Positions 17,321 to 26,056 of a stretch of DNA of 64,000 bases are shown here, piece after piece. The notes beneath the pieces are model-generated. The model was not told the DNA's origin. It did not search any database and saw only the letters and a list, made by a program, of their open reading frames with translations. Origin of the DNA: Acuticoccus sp051016205 (GTDB taxonomy: Bacteria > Pseudomonadota > Alphaproteobacteria > Rhizobiales > Amorphaceae); contig CP136534.1 of NCBI GenBank assembly GCA_051016205.1, positions 5,828,001 through 5,892,000 of the forward strand. The letters are read 5' to 3'. Numbering within the stretch: position 1 is the first letter of the stretch; each line of letters opens with the position of its first letter. Made by a program: the position numbers and the translations under genes.

Positions 17321-19621
17321 CTAGCCTCTCTGCGAGACAAGGCCATTGACGGTGCCGTCCTTCAGCATTGCCACAAAGGCGGCGGGGTCGCTGGGGACCG
17401 CAAAGCGGTTGCCCTGCATCAAGCTGCACCCCATCCCCTCAAGCACCTGGAACTGCTCGTCCCTCTCCACCCCCTCGGCGATCGCTTCCATGTCGAGGGA
17501 CTGGGCAAGCTTCAAGATGGTGCGGGTGACGTTGCGCCCCCTCGCATCATCGACCGCAATGTTGGCAATTAAAGACTGATCGATCTTCAAGAACCCTATG
17601 GGAAGCTCGGCAAGGTCGCTGAGGGAGGTGGCGGCCAGGCCGAAATCGTCCAGCGCGAACCGCACACCAAGCTTGTGGATCTCCTCGATGGAGCGATTGC
17701 GCAGCGCACCCGCAGTGGAGAGCGCTGTCCCCGACAGTTCGATCACCATGGCGCTCGGCGGGATGTTGTGCGCAGAAATCGCCTCCCCCACGAATGCCAC
17801 CATGGAAGGGTCCACCAAGGTGACGGGGGACATGTTCACCATCATCATCTGAGGCGACAGGCCCTCAGCCTTCCACTCAGAAAACTGGCGCAGCGCGGCG
17901 CAAAACACCAGGCGGTCGATCTTCTCCACAAAGCGGCGATCTTCCGCCAAGGGAATGAAGCGCCCCGGCGTCACCATTTCGCCCGTGCGCCTGTTCAGCC
18001 AACGGGCGAGCGCCTCCGCACCCACAATCTTGCCCTCCCTGGTGCACACAACGGGCTGAAAGGCGAGTTGGATTTCCTCCCGCTCCACAGCGTCCACCAA
18101 ATCGCTTTCCAGCAGTGCACGGGGGTCCACCTGCGTGAGGTAACTCTCGGTGAAGGCACGGACGCCTGATCCGCCGCCATTTTTGACCTGATAGAGGGCA
18201 AGGTCGGCATAGTGGATCAAGGTTTCACTGTCGTGCGTGTCGGTGGGAAGCGCGCTGACGCCAAGGCTGGCGCCCACCACCACGTCCCGCCCTTCGACGG
18301 AAAAGGGCGCGCAAAGCGCGTTTGACAGGCGCTCCGCGAACGCCACCAAGTGGGGCCTGTCGCCACTGCGGCACAGTATGGTGAACTCATCGCCCCCCAC
18401 CCTGTAAAGCCGCATATCCGTGTTGAGCATCGCTTCAATGCGCGCCACAACCGCTTTGAGCAAAAGGTCACCCACCCTGTGCCCGTACTGATCGTTGACG
18501 GGCTTGAAGCGATCAAGGTCGATGGCAATCAGCGTGACAGGGGCGCCTTCGTTTGCGGCAAGCGCCGCCGCTTCCAAGTCGTCCTGAAAGGCGGCGCGGT
18601 TCAGAACGCCTGTGAGGGCATCGTGTGCCGCCAGATACTCAATGCGCGCCTTGGCCTTGTTGCGGTCGGTGATGTCAATGAAAATATAGATGTTTTCGCC
18701 CGTGCTCTCCCGCTGGGGCATCACCTGACCAAAGATGTCGGTGGTGTTGACGAACGCTTTGCGCACCAGCACGTCCCGTTGCTGCCCATCCTGCTCGAAG
18801 CGCACCTCGCTTTCCCCTTCCGACACGCGAAGGCCGTGCAGGAGGTCAGAAAAGCTGGAATAGGTCTCGTCAGCAAACAAGAACGAACGCCGGCGCCCCA
18901 TGAGTGCCCGCGCATCGTCTTCCTCCAGCATGGCAAGCAACGGGCCGTTGACGAACGCTATGCGTCCGCCAAGGTCGGCCAGGCAAATGCCCACAGGGGC
19001 GTTGTCCGCCAGTGCTCTGAAGCGGCGCACCTCAGTCTCAAGCTGCTCCTTCAGCTTGTAGTACTCCGTCACGTCCATCGCGACGCCGATGGTGGCGCCG
19101 TGGCGCATTCGGGTCTTTGTGACCCTCTCCCATCGCCCTCCGGGGTAGCGCCGGTCGTTGGGGACACCGTCGGCGACTGTTTGGATGGCCGCGCGCCGGT
19201 CAAGCTCCCTTTCGGCATCCGCTTCCGACATGGTCTGTTCAAGAGACCGGCCCACAAGGTCGCGGTAGGCCGCCCCTGGTCTGAACAGCGAGGGTGGAAT
19301 GCCGAGGATCAGCCTGTAGCGCTTGTTGGACAGGAGCAGCCTGTCATCCTTGTCATAGACGACGATGGCCGACTGGGCCGCATCGATGGCGCTTTGCAAC
19401 AACCCCAGCCGCGCCCGCAGCGCGAGGATAATGAGGACGGCCAAGATGCCCCCGGCGGCGGGCAGCGCGGTCGTCAAAAGCATCTCCATGGAGACGGCGA
19501 CGCGCCCCAGCGCAAGGAGCGCCGCCAGAGGCCCGAAGCAGGCCAGCATCACAAGCGCTATGGCGCCGATGACCGTGCGACGGCTGAGATCGCCGCGATG
19601 AAGGCGCAGCCATGTCAACAT
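17321..19621 (-). CDS. Membrane-bound PAS-PAS-GGDEF-EAL cyclic-di-GMP signalling protein
   Basis: The 766-residue protein has two N-terminal membrane helices (about 17-37 and 48-70), two PAS-like domains (about 75-190 and 195-325), a GGDEF domain with intact YRVGGDEFTILC, and an EAL domain starting at AFQPVV. The first EAL signature (AEALARW), MVNMSP, KIDQSL and AEGVE are present. The usual ELTES has become ELSGT, DDFGTGYS has become DDFGLAATS, and the QGYxFxxP loop reads QGNRFAVP. Diguanylate cyclase activity is likely; phosphodiesterase activity is doubtful or altered. It sits next to the second exopolysaccharide operon, a usual target of c-di-GMP control. Confidence 0.92.
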   Translation of the reverse strand: MLTWLRLHRGDLSRRTVIGAIALVMLACFGPLAALLALGRVAVSMEMLLTTALPAAGGILAVLIILALRARLGLLQSAIDAAQSAIVVYDKDDRLLLSNKRYRLILGIPPSLFRPGAAYRDLVGRSLEQTMSEADAERELDRRAAIQTVADGVPNDRRYPGGRWERVTKTRMRHGATIGVAMDVTEYYKLKEQLETEVRRFRALADNAPVGICLADLGGRIAFVNGPLLAMLEEDDARALMGRRRSFLFADETYSSFSDLLHGLRVSEGESEVRFEQDGQQRDVLVRKAFVNTTDIFGQVMPQRESTGENIYIFIDITDRNKAKARIEYLAAHDALTGVLNRAAFQDDLEAAALAANEGAPVTLIAIDLDRFKPVNDQYGHRVGDLLLKAVVARIEAMLNTDMRLYRVGGDEFTILCRSGDRPHLVAFAERLSNALCAPFSVEGRDVVVGASLGVSALPTDTHDSETLIHYADLALYQVKNGGGSGVRAFTESYLTQVDPRALLESDLVDAVEREEIQLAFQPVVCTREGKIVGAEALARWLNRRTGEMVTPGRFIPLAEDRRFVEKIDRLVFCAALRQFSEWKAEGLSPQMMMVNMSPVTLVDPSMVAFVGEAISAHNIPPSAMVIELSGTALSTAGALRNRSIEEIHKLGVRFALDDFGLAATSLSDLAELPIGFLKIDQSLIANIAVDDARGRNVTRTILKLAQSLDMEAIAEGVERDEQFQVLEGMGCSLMQGNRFAVPSDPAAFVAMLKDGTVNGLVSQRG

Positions 19622-20226
19622 CGAGCGCCCCTTCCCCGATCAGCCCCGCGCCCATGGCTGGGGCGGCTCAAGCGCATTCACGAGCTTCGGGCGTGGTCGG
19701 CGATTTCGGACGGGCTCTACCTTAGCGCGCGCGCCTTTGGCGATCCTTCGGCCGCCTGCCGCTCGCCCGCCGACTTTGCCTCGCCCATGCTGTCTGGTGG
19801 GTAACGAGTGATCCATCTCCATCGCCCCATGCTCGTCAAACTGAGCCGTCACGCGCAAGGCCTTTTTCAGCTCCCAGTGCGACGCGACGCCATCGGCATG
19901 CTGCGGGAAATCTTGAAGCGGCTCGCGATGGCCGCGTCACTGAACGGTCTGTCACACCAAAGCCTTATAGTCGGGCTACACATCCCTGTGTTGAAAAAAT
20001 ATCTAAGCCTCGCCCTAGGGCTGCCTGACACCAGCCATAATTGCGCCGCGGTTTTGCATGAAAAACTTGCACATCTCGGTTTTTGCTATGAAACAGCGCA
20101 CAAATCCGTTGAAATCGAATTCCTCATTTTTGACAAAGTGTTCGCTCGGTTGCAAGGGTTGACTCTTATGTACCTTGCGTTACAAATCATACAACCACTC
20201 GCGCATGTTTAAGATAGGACTTGGTT
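19622..20226. other. Intergenic region with a doubtful 134-codon frame
   Basis: About 600 bases separate the divergent c-di-GMP gene and the exopolysaccharide operon. A plus-strand frame (GTG at 19808 to 20212) encodes 134 residues without a recognisable domain and lacks a good ribosome-binding site. I rate it as probably not a gene. The last 120 bases are AT-richer, with TTGACA/TTGACT-like hexamers near 20120-20165 that could be -35 elements for the downstream operon. Confidence 0.35.
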
Positions 20227-20505
20227 ATGGTTCGGACGCCCTTGAGGCTGGTTGTGTGCGCTGCACTTGCGGCCGCTGTTTTCGTGTCGACGCCCCAGGC
20301 CGCAGACGCCCAGGGACTGACACGTGAAGAACGTTTGGACCTGGTTCAGCAGCTGCGTGAGAGCCGCGGAAACAGGGATGAAATCTTAGGGCGGACGGTC
20401 AGGTTTTTGATCGGACTCGGTTTCCCGCCACCCACACAGTTTTGCCGCCCGCGCCGGCCCGGCCAGGAGTTGCCAGCCTTTTGCGACTTTGTGAGCCCCA
20501 GCTAG
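20227..20505 (+). CDS. Small secreted protein of unknown function
   Basis: The product is 92 residues from the ATG at 20227, with AGGA seven bases upstream; a TTG at 20221 is less likely. A clear Sec signal peptide (RLVVCAALAAAVFVSTPQAADA) precedes a mature part of about 60 residues with a charged helix (TREERLDLVQQLRES) and a C-terminal part containing two Cys (FCRPRRPG, AFCDF) that could form a disulfide. I do not recognise the family. Its place as first gene before the sugar transferase suggests an accessory role in exopolysaccharide export or the surface. Confidence 0.6.
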   Translation: MVRTPLRLVVCAALAAAVFVSTPQAADAQGLTREERLDLVQQLRESRGNRDEILGRTVRFLIGLGFPPPTQFCRPRRPGQELPAFCDFVSPS

Positions 20506-20652
20506 AGCTGCCAGCTGTTGCGAGAACGGGCCCTTCCCAAAGGGCTCGTCACGGGATCAGGCGTTGATGTCTCAGCGAACCGGAGCAAAACGCCACGATC
20601 TCGAGTTGAGTCAATCAGCAGAGCCAGAGATGCGACGAAGGGCGGTACCGCA

Positions 20653-21396
20653 GTGACGGTGAACGAGATGGACGCTGACGTCCAAGAGCCTCCTGAAACG
20701 TCTTACGACGATGAAGCCAACCTCAATGTGGCCTCCAAACAGTTCTACTGGGCCACGAAACGAGCTGCCGATGTTGCCATCAGCCTCGTCCTTCTTCCGG
20801 CGGTCGGTCTGATCGGGCTTTGTGTTGCCCTCGCCAATCTCTTCGCCAACCCCGGTCCGCTGATATTTAGGCAGAAGAGGATGGGCCGAGGCTGTCGTCC
20901 CTTCACCGTCTACAAGTTCCGCAGCATGCTGCCGCACAATGCGCCTGCGCGTGGGCCAGAAGACCCTGTGGAGGTGGACAGGATCACGCGCTTTGGCCTT
21001 CTCCTGCGCCGCACCCACCTTGACGAGACGCCTCAGCTCTTCAACGTCTTGAAAGGCGACATGAGCCTCATCGGCCCACGTCCGGACGTGTACGAGCATG
21101 CGCTGCGTTTCACCGAAACCGTCTCCGTCTACCCAAAGCGCCACGCTGTGCGGCCTGGCATCACGGGGCTCTCTCAGGTCACGTTCGGTTACGTTGAGGG
21201 CACAAACCTCACGTCGCTGAAGGCGCGCACGGACATTTTGTATATCCGTAGCGCCAGCTGGATGCTCGACGCACGCATTGTGGCACGCACCATCTACGTC
21301 ATGTCTCTCGGTCGCGGCGGGAAGACCGTTCAGCGCTGGACACAGGCCAAAGCCAAGCCGCAACCCACCTTCAAGCCAGCTGTGGAGGAGGCCTGA
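20653..21396 (+). CDS. Initiating sugar-1-phosphate transferase of exopolysaccharide synthesis
   Basis: The PF02397-type bacterial sugar transferase core is clear: KRAADVAISLVLLP (membrane helix), PGPLIFRQKRMGRG, FTVYKFRSM, RRTHLDETPQLFNVLKGDMSLIGPRP and RPGITGLSQV. These enzymes move a sugar-1-phosphate from a UDP-sugar to undecaprenyl phosphate, the first step of repeat-unit assembly. It is the short form without the N-terminal multi-helix domain. The start is uncertain: GTG at 20653 is used here, with GTG 20659 and ATG 20668 also possible and an open frame extending to 20518. Followed by Wzy, a membrane protein and the Wzz-kinase. Confidence 0.88.
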   Translation: MTVNEMDADVQEPPETSYDDEANLNVASKQFYWATKRAADVAISLVLLPAVGLIGLCVALANLFANPGPLIFRQKRMGRGCRPFTVYKFRSMLPHNAPARGPEDPVEVDRITRFGLLLRRTHLDETPQLFNVLKGDMSLIGPRPDVYEHALRFTETVSVYPKRHAVRPGITGLSQVTFGYVEGTNLTSLKARTDILYIRSASWMLDARIVARTIYVMSLGRGGKTVQRWTQAKAKPQPTFKPAVEEA

Positions 21397-21435
21397 TAGG
21401 GCCCGCCGCGGCCTCGCCAGGGAGAGCGTGAGGCT

Positions 21436-22896
21436 TTGGTCGTTCAACGTGCGCAAGGACTGGTGGGATGGGGAGCGCTGGCCCTCGTTCTGATCGCCGT
21501 CCTCCCCATCGGCGGCAACAGCCCGATCACCTGGCTCGTTCTCACAGCGCTCTGCCTGGCGCTGTTTGCCGTGCAAATGGCGATCGACCTCGCCGACAAG
21601 CACATCCCCCCCTACGTCGCCCTTCTCACACCGTCGGCCATCCTCTTCCTGGGGGTTGTCGGATGGGCAGCGTTTCAGCTTTGGCCCGCAGCCCCTGCCG
21701 ACTGGCTTCATGATGCTTGGATCTACGTTGGGGGCACGGAGGGGCGCATCGCCGTCGACCCCAGTTCCGGGCGGCACATGCTCGCCCGGCTTATCGGCTA
21801 CGCGATGGTGTTCTGGATTGCCGTGCGCGCCTGCGCGGACCCCAAGCGCGCTGTGACGATGACCAAAGTCATCGCGCTCTTCTCCACTGCGCTGGCGCTT
21901 TATGGCGTTGCTGTCGTCACCTTCGGCGCCAACTGGCTGACAGGCGAAGAAAGCGACAGGATCGTCACCGCAACCTTCGTCAACCGCAACCACTACGCCA
22001 CCTACGCCGCCTTCGGGTTTTTGGCCAACGTGGCAGCCCTTGCGTTGATGTTTGAAAAGCGGACCGCGGCGGCCGAGTCGGCCCGCAAGGCGCTGCGCAG
22101 CATCATTGAGACCATTGTGCAAGGAGGCTGGGTCTTCGCATTTGGTGCTGCCATCACGGCAGGGGCCTTGATGCTCACCGTCTCACGGGCAGGGATTTTG
22201 GCGGCCCTTGCAGGGGCCATCCTGTTCTTCGTCCTGCAGCGGCGTGGTGAGAAGGGGCTCAGATGGTCCTCTCCCACGGTCATCATCGCCGCACTCACGG
22301 CCACCTACGTCCTTGTGTTCGGTTTAGCGGCGTTCGTCTCACGCCTGTTCGACCTCGGCGGGGATGAAGCGCGGTTTTCGGTCTACCCCAAAGTGGTGGA
22401 GGCCATTACAGACAGGCCGTGGCTTGGCTATGGTCTCGGGGGATTTGAAGACGGGTTTCGCCCCTACCTTCCGCTCGATGCCGCCGTAGGCCGTTGGGAC
22501 TATGCGCACAACGTGTTCCTGGAAAACACGATGGAGCTGGGCCTACCAGCAGCGCTCGCCCTTTATCTTGCGCTGGGGTTGATTGCCTGGCGCATTTTTC
22601 TCGGCATCAAGAATCGCAAACGGTACGGGGCATTGCCGGCCTTTGCGTTTGCGGTCGTCGTCACAGGCGCACTTCACAGCCTGTTTGACTTCAGCCTGCA
22701 AATGCCGGCCGCAGCAGCGCTCTTTGCGTTCGTTCTGGGGCTTGGCTGGGCGCAGAGCTTTTCCAGCCGCTTTGCCACCGCTGCCCGCCGCACCGCAAAA
22801 CACGGCGACCATGGCCATGTGCGCCGCCGCCTTGCCGCCTCAGGCGCAGGCTTTCGCGGCGCCCAACAACCGGCACCCACCCATGCGCCGCGCTGA
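21436..22896 (+). CDS. O-antigen ligase / Wzy-type polymerase family membrane protein
   Basis: The product is about 486 residues with around 12 membrane helices. The family signature is seen in TATFVNRNHYATY, TVSRAGILAAL and the large periplasmic loop with WLGYGLGGFEDGF and YAHNVFLENTMELGLP. It likely polymerises the exopolysaccharide repeat made by this operon. The start is uncertain: the frame opens with TTG at 21436 after GTGAGG, and a GTG at 21463 with AAGGA upstream is an alternative. The final 60 residues are Arg/Ala/His-rich and probably cytoplasmic. It is not closely similar to the polymerase-like gene at 3255. Confidence 0.85.
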   Translation: MVVQRAQGLVGWGALALVLIAVLPIGGNSPITWLVLTALCLALFAVQMAIDLADKHIPPYVALLTPSAILFLGVVGWAAFQLWPAAPADWLHDAWIYVGGTEGRIAVDPSSGRHMLARLIGYAMVFWIAVRACADPKRAVTMTKVIALFSTALALYGVAVVTFGANWLTGEESDRIVTATFVNRNHYATYAAFGFLANVAALALMFEKRTAAAESARKALRSIIETIVQGGWVFAFGAAITAGALMLTVSRAGILAALAGAILFFVLQRRGEKGLRWSSPTVIIAALTATYVLVFGLAAFVSRLFDLGGDEARFSVYPKVVEAITDRPWLGYGLGGFEDGFRPYLPLDAAVGRWDYAHNVFLENTMELGLPAALALYLALGLIAWRIFLGIKNRKRYGALPAFAFAVVVTGALHSLFDFSLQMPAAAALFAFVLGLGWAQSFSSRFATAARRTAKHGDHGHVRRRLAASGAGFRGAQQPAPTHAPR

Positions 22897-22932
22897 CCGC
22901 CCTGCCTCAGGCCCGTTGGGAAGGCCATTGCC

Positions 22933-23601
22933 GTGAGCCGCGCCAGGTCATCAGGCAGTGCCGTCGCCACAGGCGCCGTATCAGGCTTCACCGCCGTTGC
23001 GGCCAAGGGAACACTCGGCCTTTTGAAGGTGGCGCTCTTGGCGATCGCCGTCTTCAACCTCGTCTTCCTCATCCTGTCGGCCCCTGTGGCCAACACCGAT
23101 GCGCGGGTGGAAGGCCCCTTCGGCGACTGGCGCGTGCAAAGCTCTGCTGCCATGTTCGAAAACTCCCGCTACCTGCGGGAGATTTCGATGGAGTTCCTGC
23201 TTGCCGCCGCGCGGGACGGGAACGAGGAACTGCTCGAAGGCTCCCGCGAAACGGCGCGCAACAGCCTCAACCACGCTCCTGCCGACCCTTTCGGATGGCT
23301 CCTTCTTGGATGGAGCGAGGCGCTGTTGTTGAACGACACGGATGCAAAATTCGCCCTTCAAAGGTCCTGGCGGCTTGCCCCCAACTCACCCGTGTTGGCC
23401 CGCGACAGGCTCTTCCTTGCCGAAGCGTTGGGCGTGGTCCGCGACGATCCCCTGGAGCCAGCGACGAAGGCCGCCATCGACCGCGACCTCAACATTTTGA
23501 AACTGCGCGATGAGCGCATCTACGACTTCGTGGTGGAACGTGCAGGGGGTCTGCGCGGCTACGTCATCGTGCAAACTCTGAGTGATCGCGATGGCATTTA
23601 G
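22933..23601 (+). CDS. Single-pass membrane protein with TPR-like helical domain, exopolysaccharide operon
   Basis: The product is 222 residues from a GTG. One membrane segment (about 30-50, LLKVALLAIAVFNLVFLIL) is followed by a periplasmic helical domain whose pattern (NSLNHAPADPFGWLLLGWSEALL, ALQRSWRLAPNSPVLARDRL) resembles TPR pairs. I do not recognise a named family. Its position between Wzy and the Wzz-kinase, with spacings under 110 bp, implies a scaffold or assembly role in polymer export. Confidence 0.65.
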   Translation: MSRARSSGSAVATGAVSGFTAVAAKGTLGLLKVALLAIAVFNLVFLILSAPVANTDARVEGPFGDWRVQSSAAMFENSRYLREISMEFLLAAARDGNEELLEGSRETARNSLNHAPADPFGWLLLGWSEALLLNDTDAKFALQRSWRLAPNSPVLARDRLFLAEALGVVRDDPLEPATKAAIDRDLNILKLRDERIYDFVVERAGGLRGYVIVQTLSDRDGI

Positions 23602-23709
23602 CGGCCCACCCTTTCACAACACACGCCAAAGCCGACCCATCTCCACAGCGTTCTTGCGTTCCCGCGCCACAGGCCCTGTCGCCGGTGGCGCCCTATCGAG
23701 TGTCCTCCC

Positions 23710-26019
23710 ATGAATCTGTCGCCACCTGCCAAGAGCGAAACCTTTACCATCGACGCCCCCGTCGACCGTCAATCGGGGCAGGAGGAGGACGGCGGCTTCG
23801 ACATTCGCAAGCTCATCACCCTTGTGTGGCGGGGCAAGTGGGTGATCGCCGTTTCGATGTTTGTGGGCCTGTGTCTTGCCATCGTCAGCGTTGCCGCACT
23901 CCAGGACCAATACACGGCCACAGCGACCGTTCTTTACACACCCGACAGCCGCAACGTTGTGGACATCCAAGACGTGGTCAACGCGTCGGAAAGCTACGAT
24001 GCGCTGGGCACGGAAATCCAAATCCTGTCGTCGTCGCTCATCCTGACCCAGGTGGTGGAAAGCCTAAAACTTTATGAGACGGCGTTCTTCAATCCAGCGC
24101 TGAAGACCGAGCCGACGACCATGGACACCATTCGCGCCTGGCTGAGCTGGCGCAATTGGATCCCCTGGGAGATGCTCCGCAACATCGGTCTTGTTGCACC
24201 GCCCTCACCGCCTGAGCTCCTGTCCGAAGAGGAGCGGCAAGCCCGCTTGGTCCGGCGGGCCCGCACCATCCTTTCGGACAATATGGATCTTCAACCGATC
24301 CCCAACACGCGGGTGATTGCAATCTCCTTCACATCCGACCGCGGCAACACCTCCGCCCGCGTGGTGAACGGGATCGCCCGGCAATATATTACCGCGCAGC
24401 TTGAAGCCAAGCTTGCCGCCACCCGCGAGGCCACGCTCTGGCTGACCGACAGGGTGGAGGAATTGCGCATTGAGGTGCAAGACGCCGACGAGGCCGTCAC
24501 CGCCTACCAGACTGAGCTTGAAGAGGCGACCGGGCGATCCACCATTAGGCTGACCCAGCAGCTTGAAGTTCTGAACAATGCTCTGTCTGTCGCAACCGCT
24601 GAGCGTTCCGCCCTTGGGATCAGAGTGCGGCGTGCGGAGGAGGAGCTCCAGGACACAGGGCGCATCCTTCTTCTGTCGGATTTTCGCCAGTCCGAAACCA
24701 TTGAGCGATACCGTACCCAGGAGATTGAGGTTCTTGCCGACCGCGCGGCATTGGAAGAGCTCGTCGATCCCGGCCACGAACGCCTCAGGGCTCTTGACGG
24801 ACGCCTTGCCCACATCCGCGAGAACATCAGGACCGAGGCCGGCAGGGTCGTCGAGACCCTTCGCAACGAGTACGAAATCGCCAAATCGAAGGAAGAGGAA
24901 ATCCGCAGCGAGATCCTCAACCTTCAAAGAGAGCTTCAGACGCAGGATGCAGCAGAGGTGCAGCTGCGCCAGCTCCAGAGGGAAGCCGACGCCAGCAAGC
25001 TCATCTACCAGTCATTCCTCGGTCGTTTGAAAGAGACGACGCAGCAATCGAAGCTGGAGGAAGCGGACGCTGTCATCCTCTCGCCCGCTGAACCGCCACG
25101 CTCGGCCGATGCTCAGCGCGGCAACAGGATCATCATGTTGGGCGGCGCTTTGGGGATGATGGCAGGCTTCGGTCTGGTCTTCCTGATGGACCGTCTCAAC
25201 AACACCTTCCGCAGCATTGAACAGGCGCAGGATGTGACGGGAATTCCCGTCCTCGGCACGGTGCCATTGTTGGGCGTGGGGCGAGCGGACGGGCCCGATG
25301 TGGTGCGCCATGCACTGGAGTCCTCCACCTCTTCGCTTGCCGAATCCATACGAAAGCTTCGAACGAGCATCTTGTTCTCCAACATTGACGATCCGCCCCG
25401 CACACTGATGTTCGTCTCTTCCGTGCCCGCGGAAGGCAAATCCACCACAAGTCTCCTCGTGGCGCTGATGTCGGCGCAGATTGGCAAGTCCGTCGTCATT
25501 GTCGACTGTGATCTGCGCAGGCCGATGCTGCGCTCCTTGATGGGCGAGGACGCCGATCCTTCCGCCAGCCTTCTGAGCGTGCTTGACGGTACCGTCCCCA
25601 TAGAGAACGCGTTCGGTGAAGATCCGGAGACCGGCCTTCATTACATTGCCGGCGCCTCAGACGAAGCAATCCCCATGAACGCGGCGGACATTTTGTCGTC
25701 CGTGCGGTTCCGCGAGTTCGTGAAGGAGCTGCGGGAGAGCTATGACCTTGTGGTGTTGGACCTGCCGCCGGTTCTGTCTGTCGCTGACGCCACCATCGTC
25801 GCGGACGTCAGCGATGCCATTCTTTATTGCGTGCAGTGGGACGATACGCCCCGCGGCGCCGTGCTTGAGGGGCTGCGCGAGTTTTCCACCGTGGACACCG
25901 CCGTCTCCGGTCTCGTCCTTACCATGGTGAACGAGAAGCGGGCCACCAGCTACGGCTACTCCAGCTACGGTTACGGCTACTACCGCAACAGCTACACGTC
26001 CCACTACATCGACGATTAG
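23710..26019 (+). CDS. Polysaccharide co-polymerase fused to BY-type tyrosine kinase (Wzz/Wzc-like)
   Basis: The 769-residue protein has a Wzz domain between two membrane helices (about 44-66 and 475-495), a long periplasmic coiled coil (about 200-430), and a cytoplasmic BY-kinase. Walker A lies at about residue 575 (PAEGKSTTS), Walker A' is VIVDCDLRRP, and Walker B is LVVLDLPPVLS. The C-terminal tail is a Tyr cluster of eight tyrosines in about twenty residues (YGYSSYGYGYYRNSY), the autophosphorylation site of such kinases. It controls chain length and export at the inner membrane by phosphorylation cycles. It is the last gene of the operon, convergent with the allophanate hydrolase gene. 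Confidence 0.95.
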   Translation: MNLSPPAKSETFTIDAPVDRQSGQEEDGGFDIRKLITLVWRGKWVIAVSMFVGLCLAIVSVAALQDQYTATATVLYTPDSRNVVDIQDVVNASESYDALGTEIQILSSSLILTQVVESLKLYETAFFNPALKTEPTTMDTIRAWLSWRNWIPWEMLRNIGLVAPPSPPELLSEEERQARLVRRARTILSDNMDLQPIPNTRVIAISFTSDRGNTSARVVNGIARQYITAQLEAKLAATREATLWLTDRVEELRIEVQDADEAVTAYQTELEEATGRSTIRLTQQLEVLNNALSVATAERSALGIRVRRAEEELQDTGRILLLSDFRQSETIERYRTQEIEVLADRAALEELVDPGHERLRALDGRLAHIRENIRTEAGRVVETLRNEYEIAKSKEEEIRSEILNLQRELQTQDAAEVQLRQLQREADASKLIYQSFLGRLKETTQQSKLEEADAVILSPAEPPRSADAQRGNRIIMLGGALGMMAGFGLVFLMDRLNNTFRSIEQAQDVTGIPVLGTVPLLGVGRADGPDVVRHALESSTSSLAESIRKLRTSILFSNIDDPPRTLMFVSSVPAEGKSTTSLLVALMSAQIGKSVVIVDCDLRRPMLRSLMGEDADPSASLLSVLDGTVPIENAFGEDPETGLHYIAGASDEAIPMNAADILSSVRFREFVKELRESYDLVVLDLPPVLSVADATIVADVSDAILYCVQWDDTPRGAVLEGLREFSTVDTAVSGLVLTMVNEKRATSYGYSSYGYGYYRNSYTSHYIDD

Positions 26020-26025
26020 CGGCAA

Positions 26026-26050
26026 AGGGGCCGGACGAGATCTTGCCCCT
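26026..26050. terminator. Hairpin between convergent operons
   Basis: AGGGGC (26026-26031) and GCCCCT (26045-26050) can pair in the 37-bp gap between the kinase gene and the allophanate hydrolase gene, and could serve both strands. There is no T-run, so confidence is limited. Confidence 0.4.
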
Positions 26051-26056
26051 CCTTCC

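Noticed and set aside
18350..19804. A 484-codon plus-strand frame opposite the PAS-GGDEF-EAL gene
   Set aside because: It is the mirror of a well-supported gene; its composition is low complexity and no domain is visible.
19808..20212. A 134-codon plus-strand frame before the small secreted protein
   Set aside because: GTG start without a good ribosome-binding site, no recognisable domain, and it spans the likely promoter region; kept only as part of the intergenic entry.
20611..22122. A 503-codon minus-strand frame opposite the sugar transferase and Wzy genes
   Set aside because: It is antisense to two genes with clear motifs, is Gly/Asp/His/Arg-rich without hydrophobic cores, and has no family resemblance. 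It is a high-GC mirror frame.
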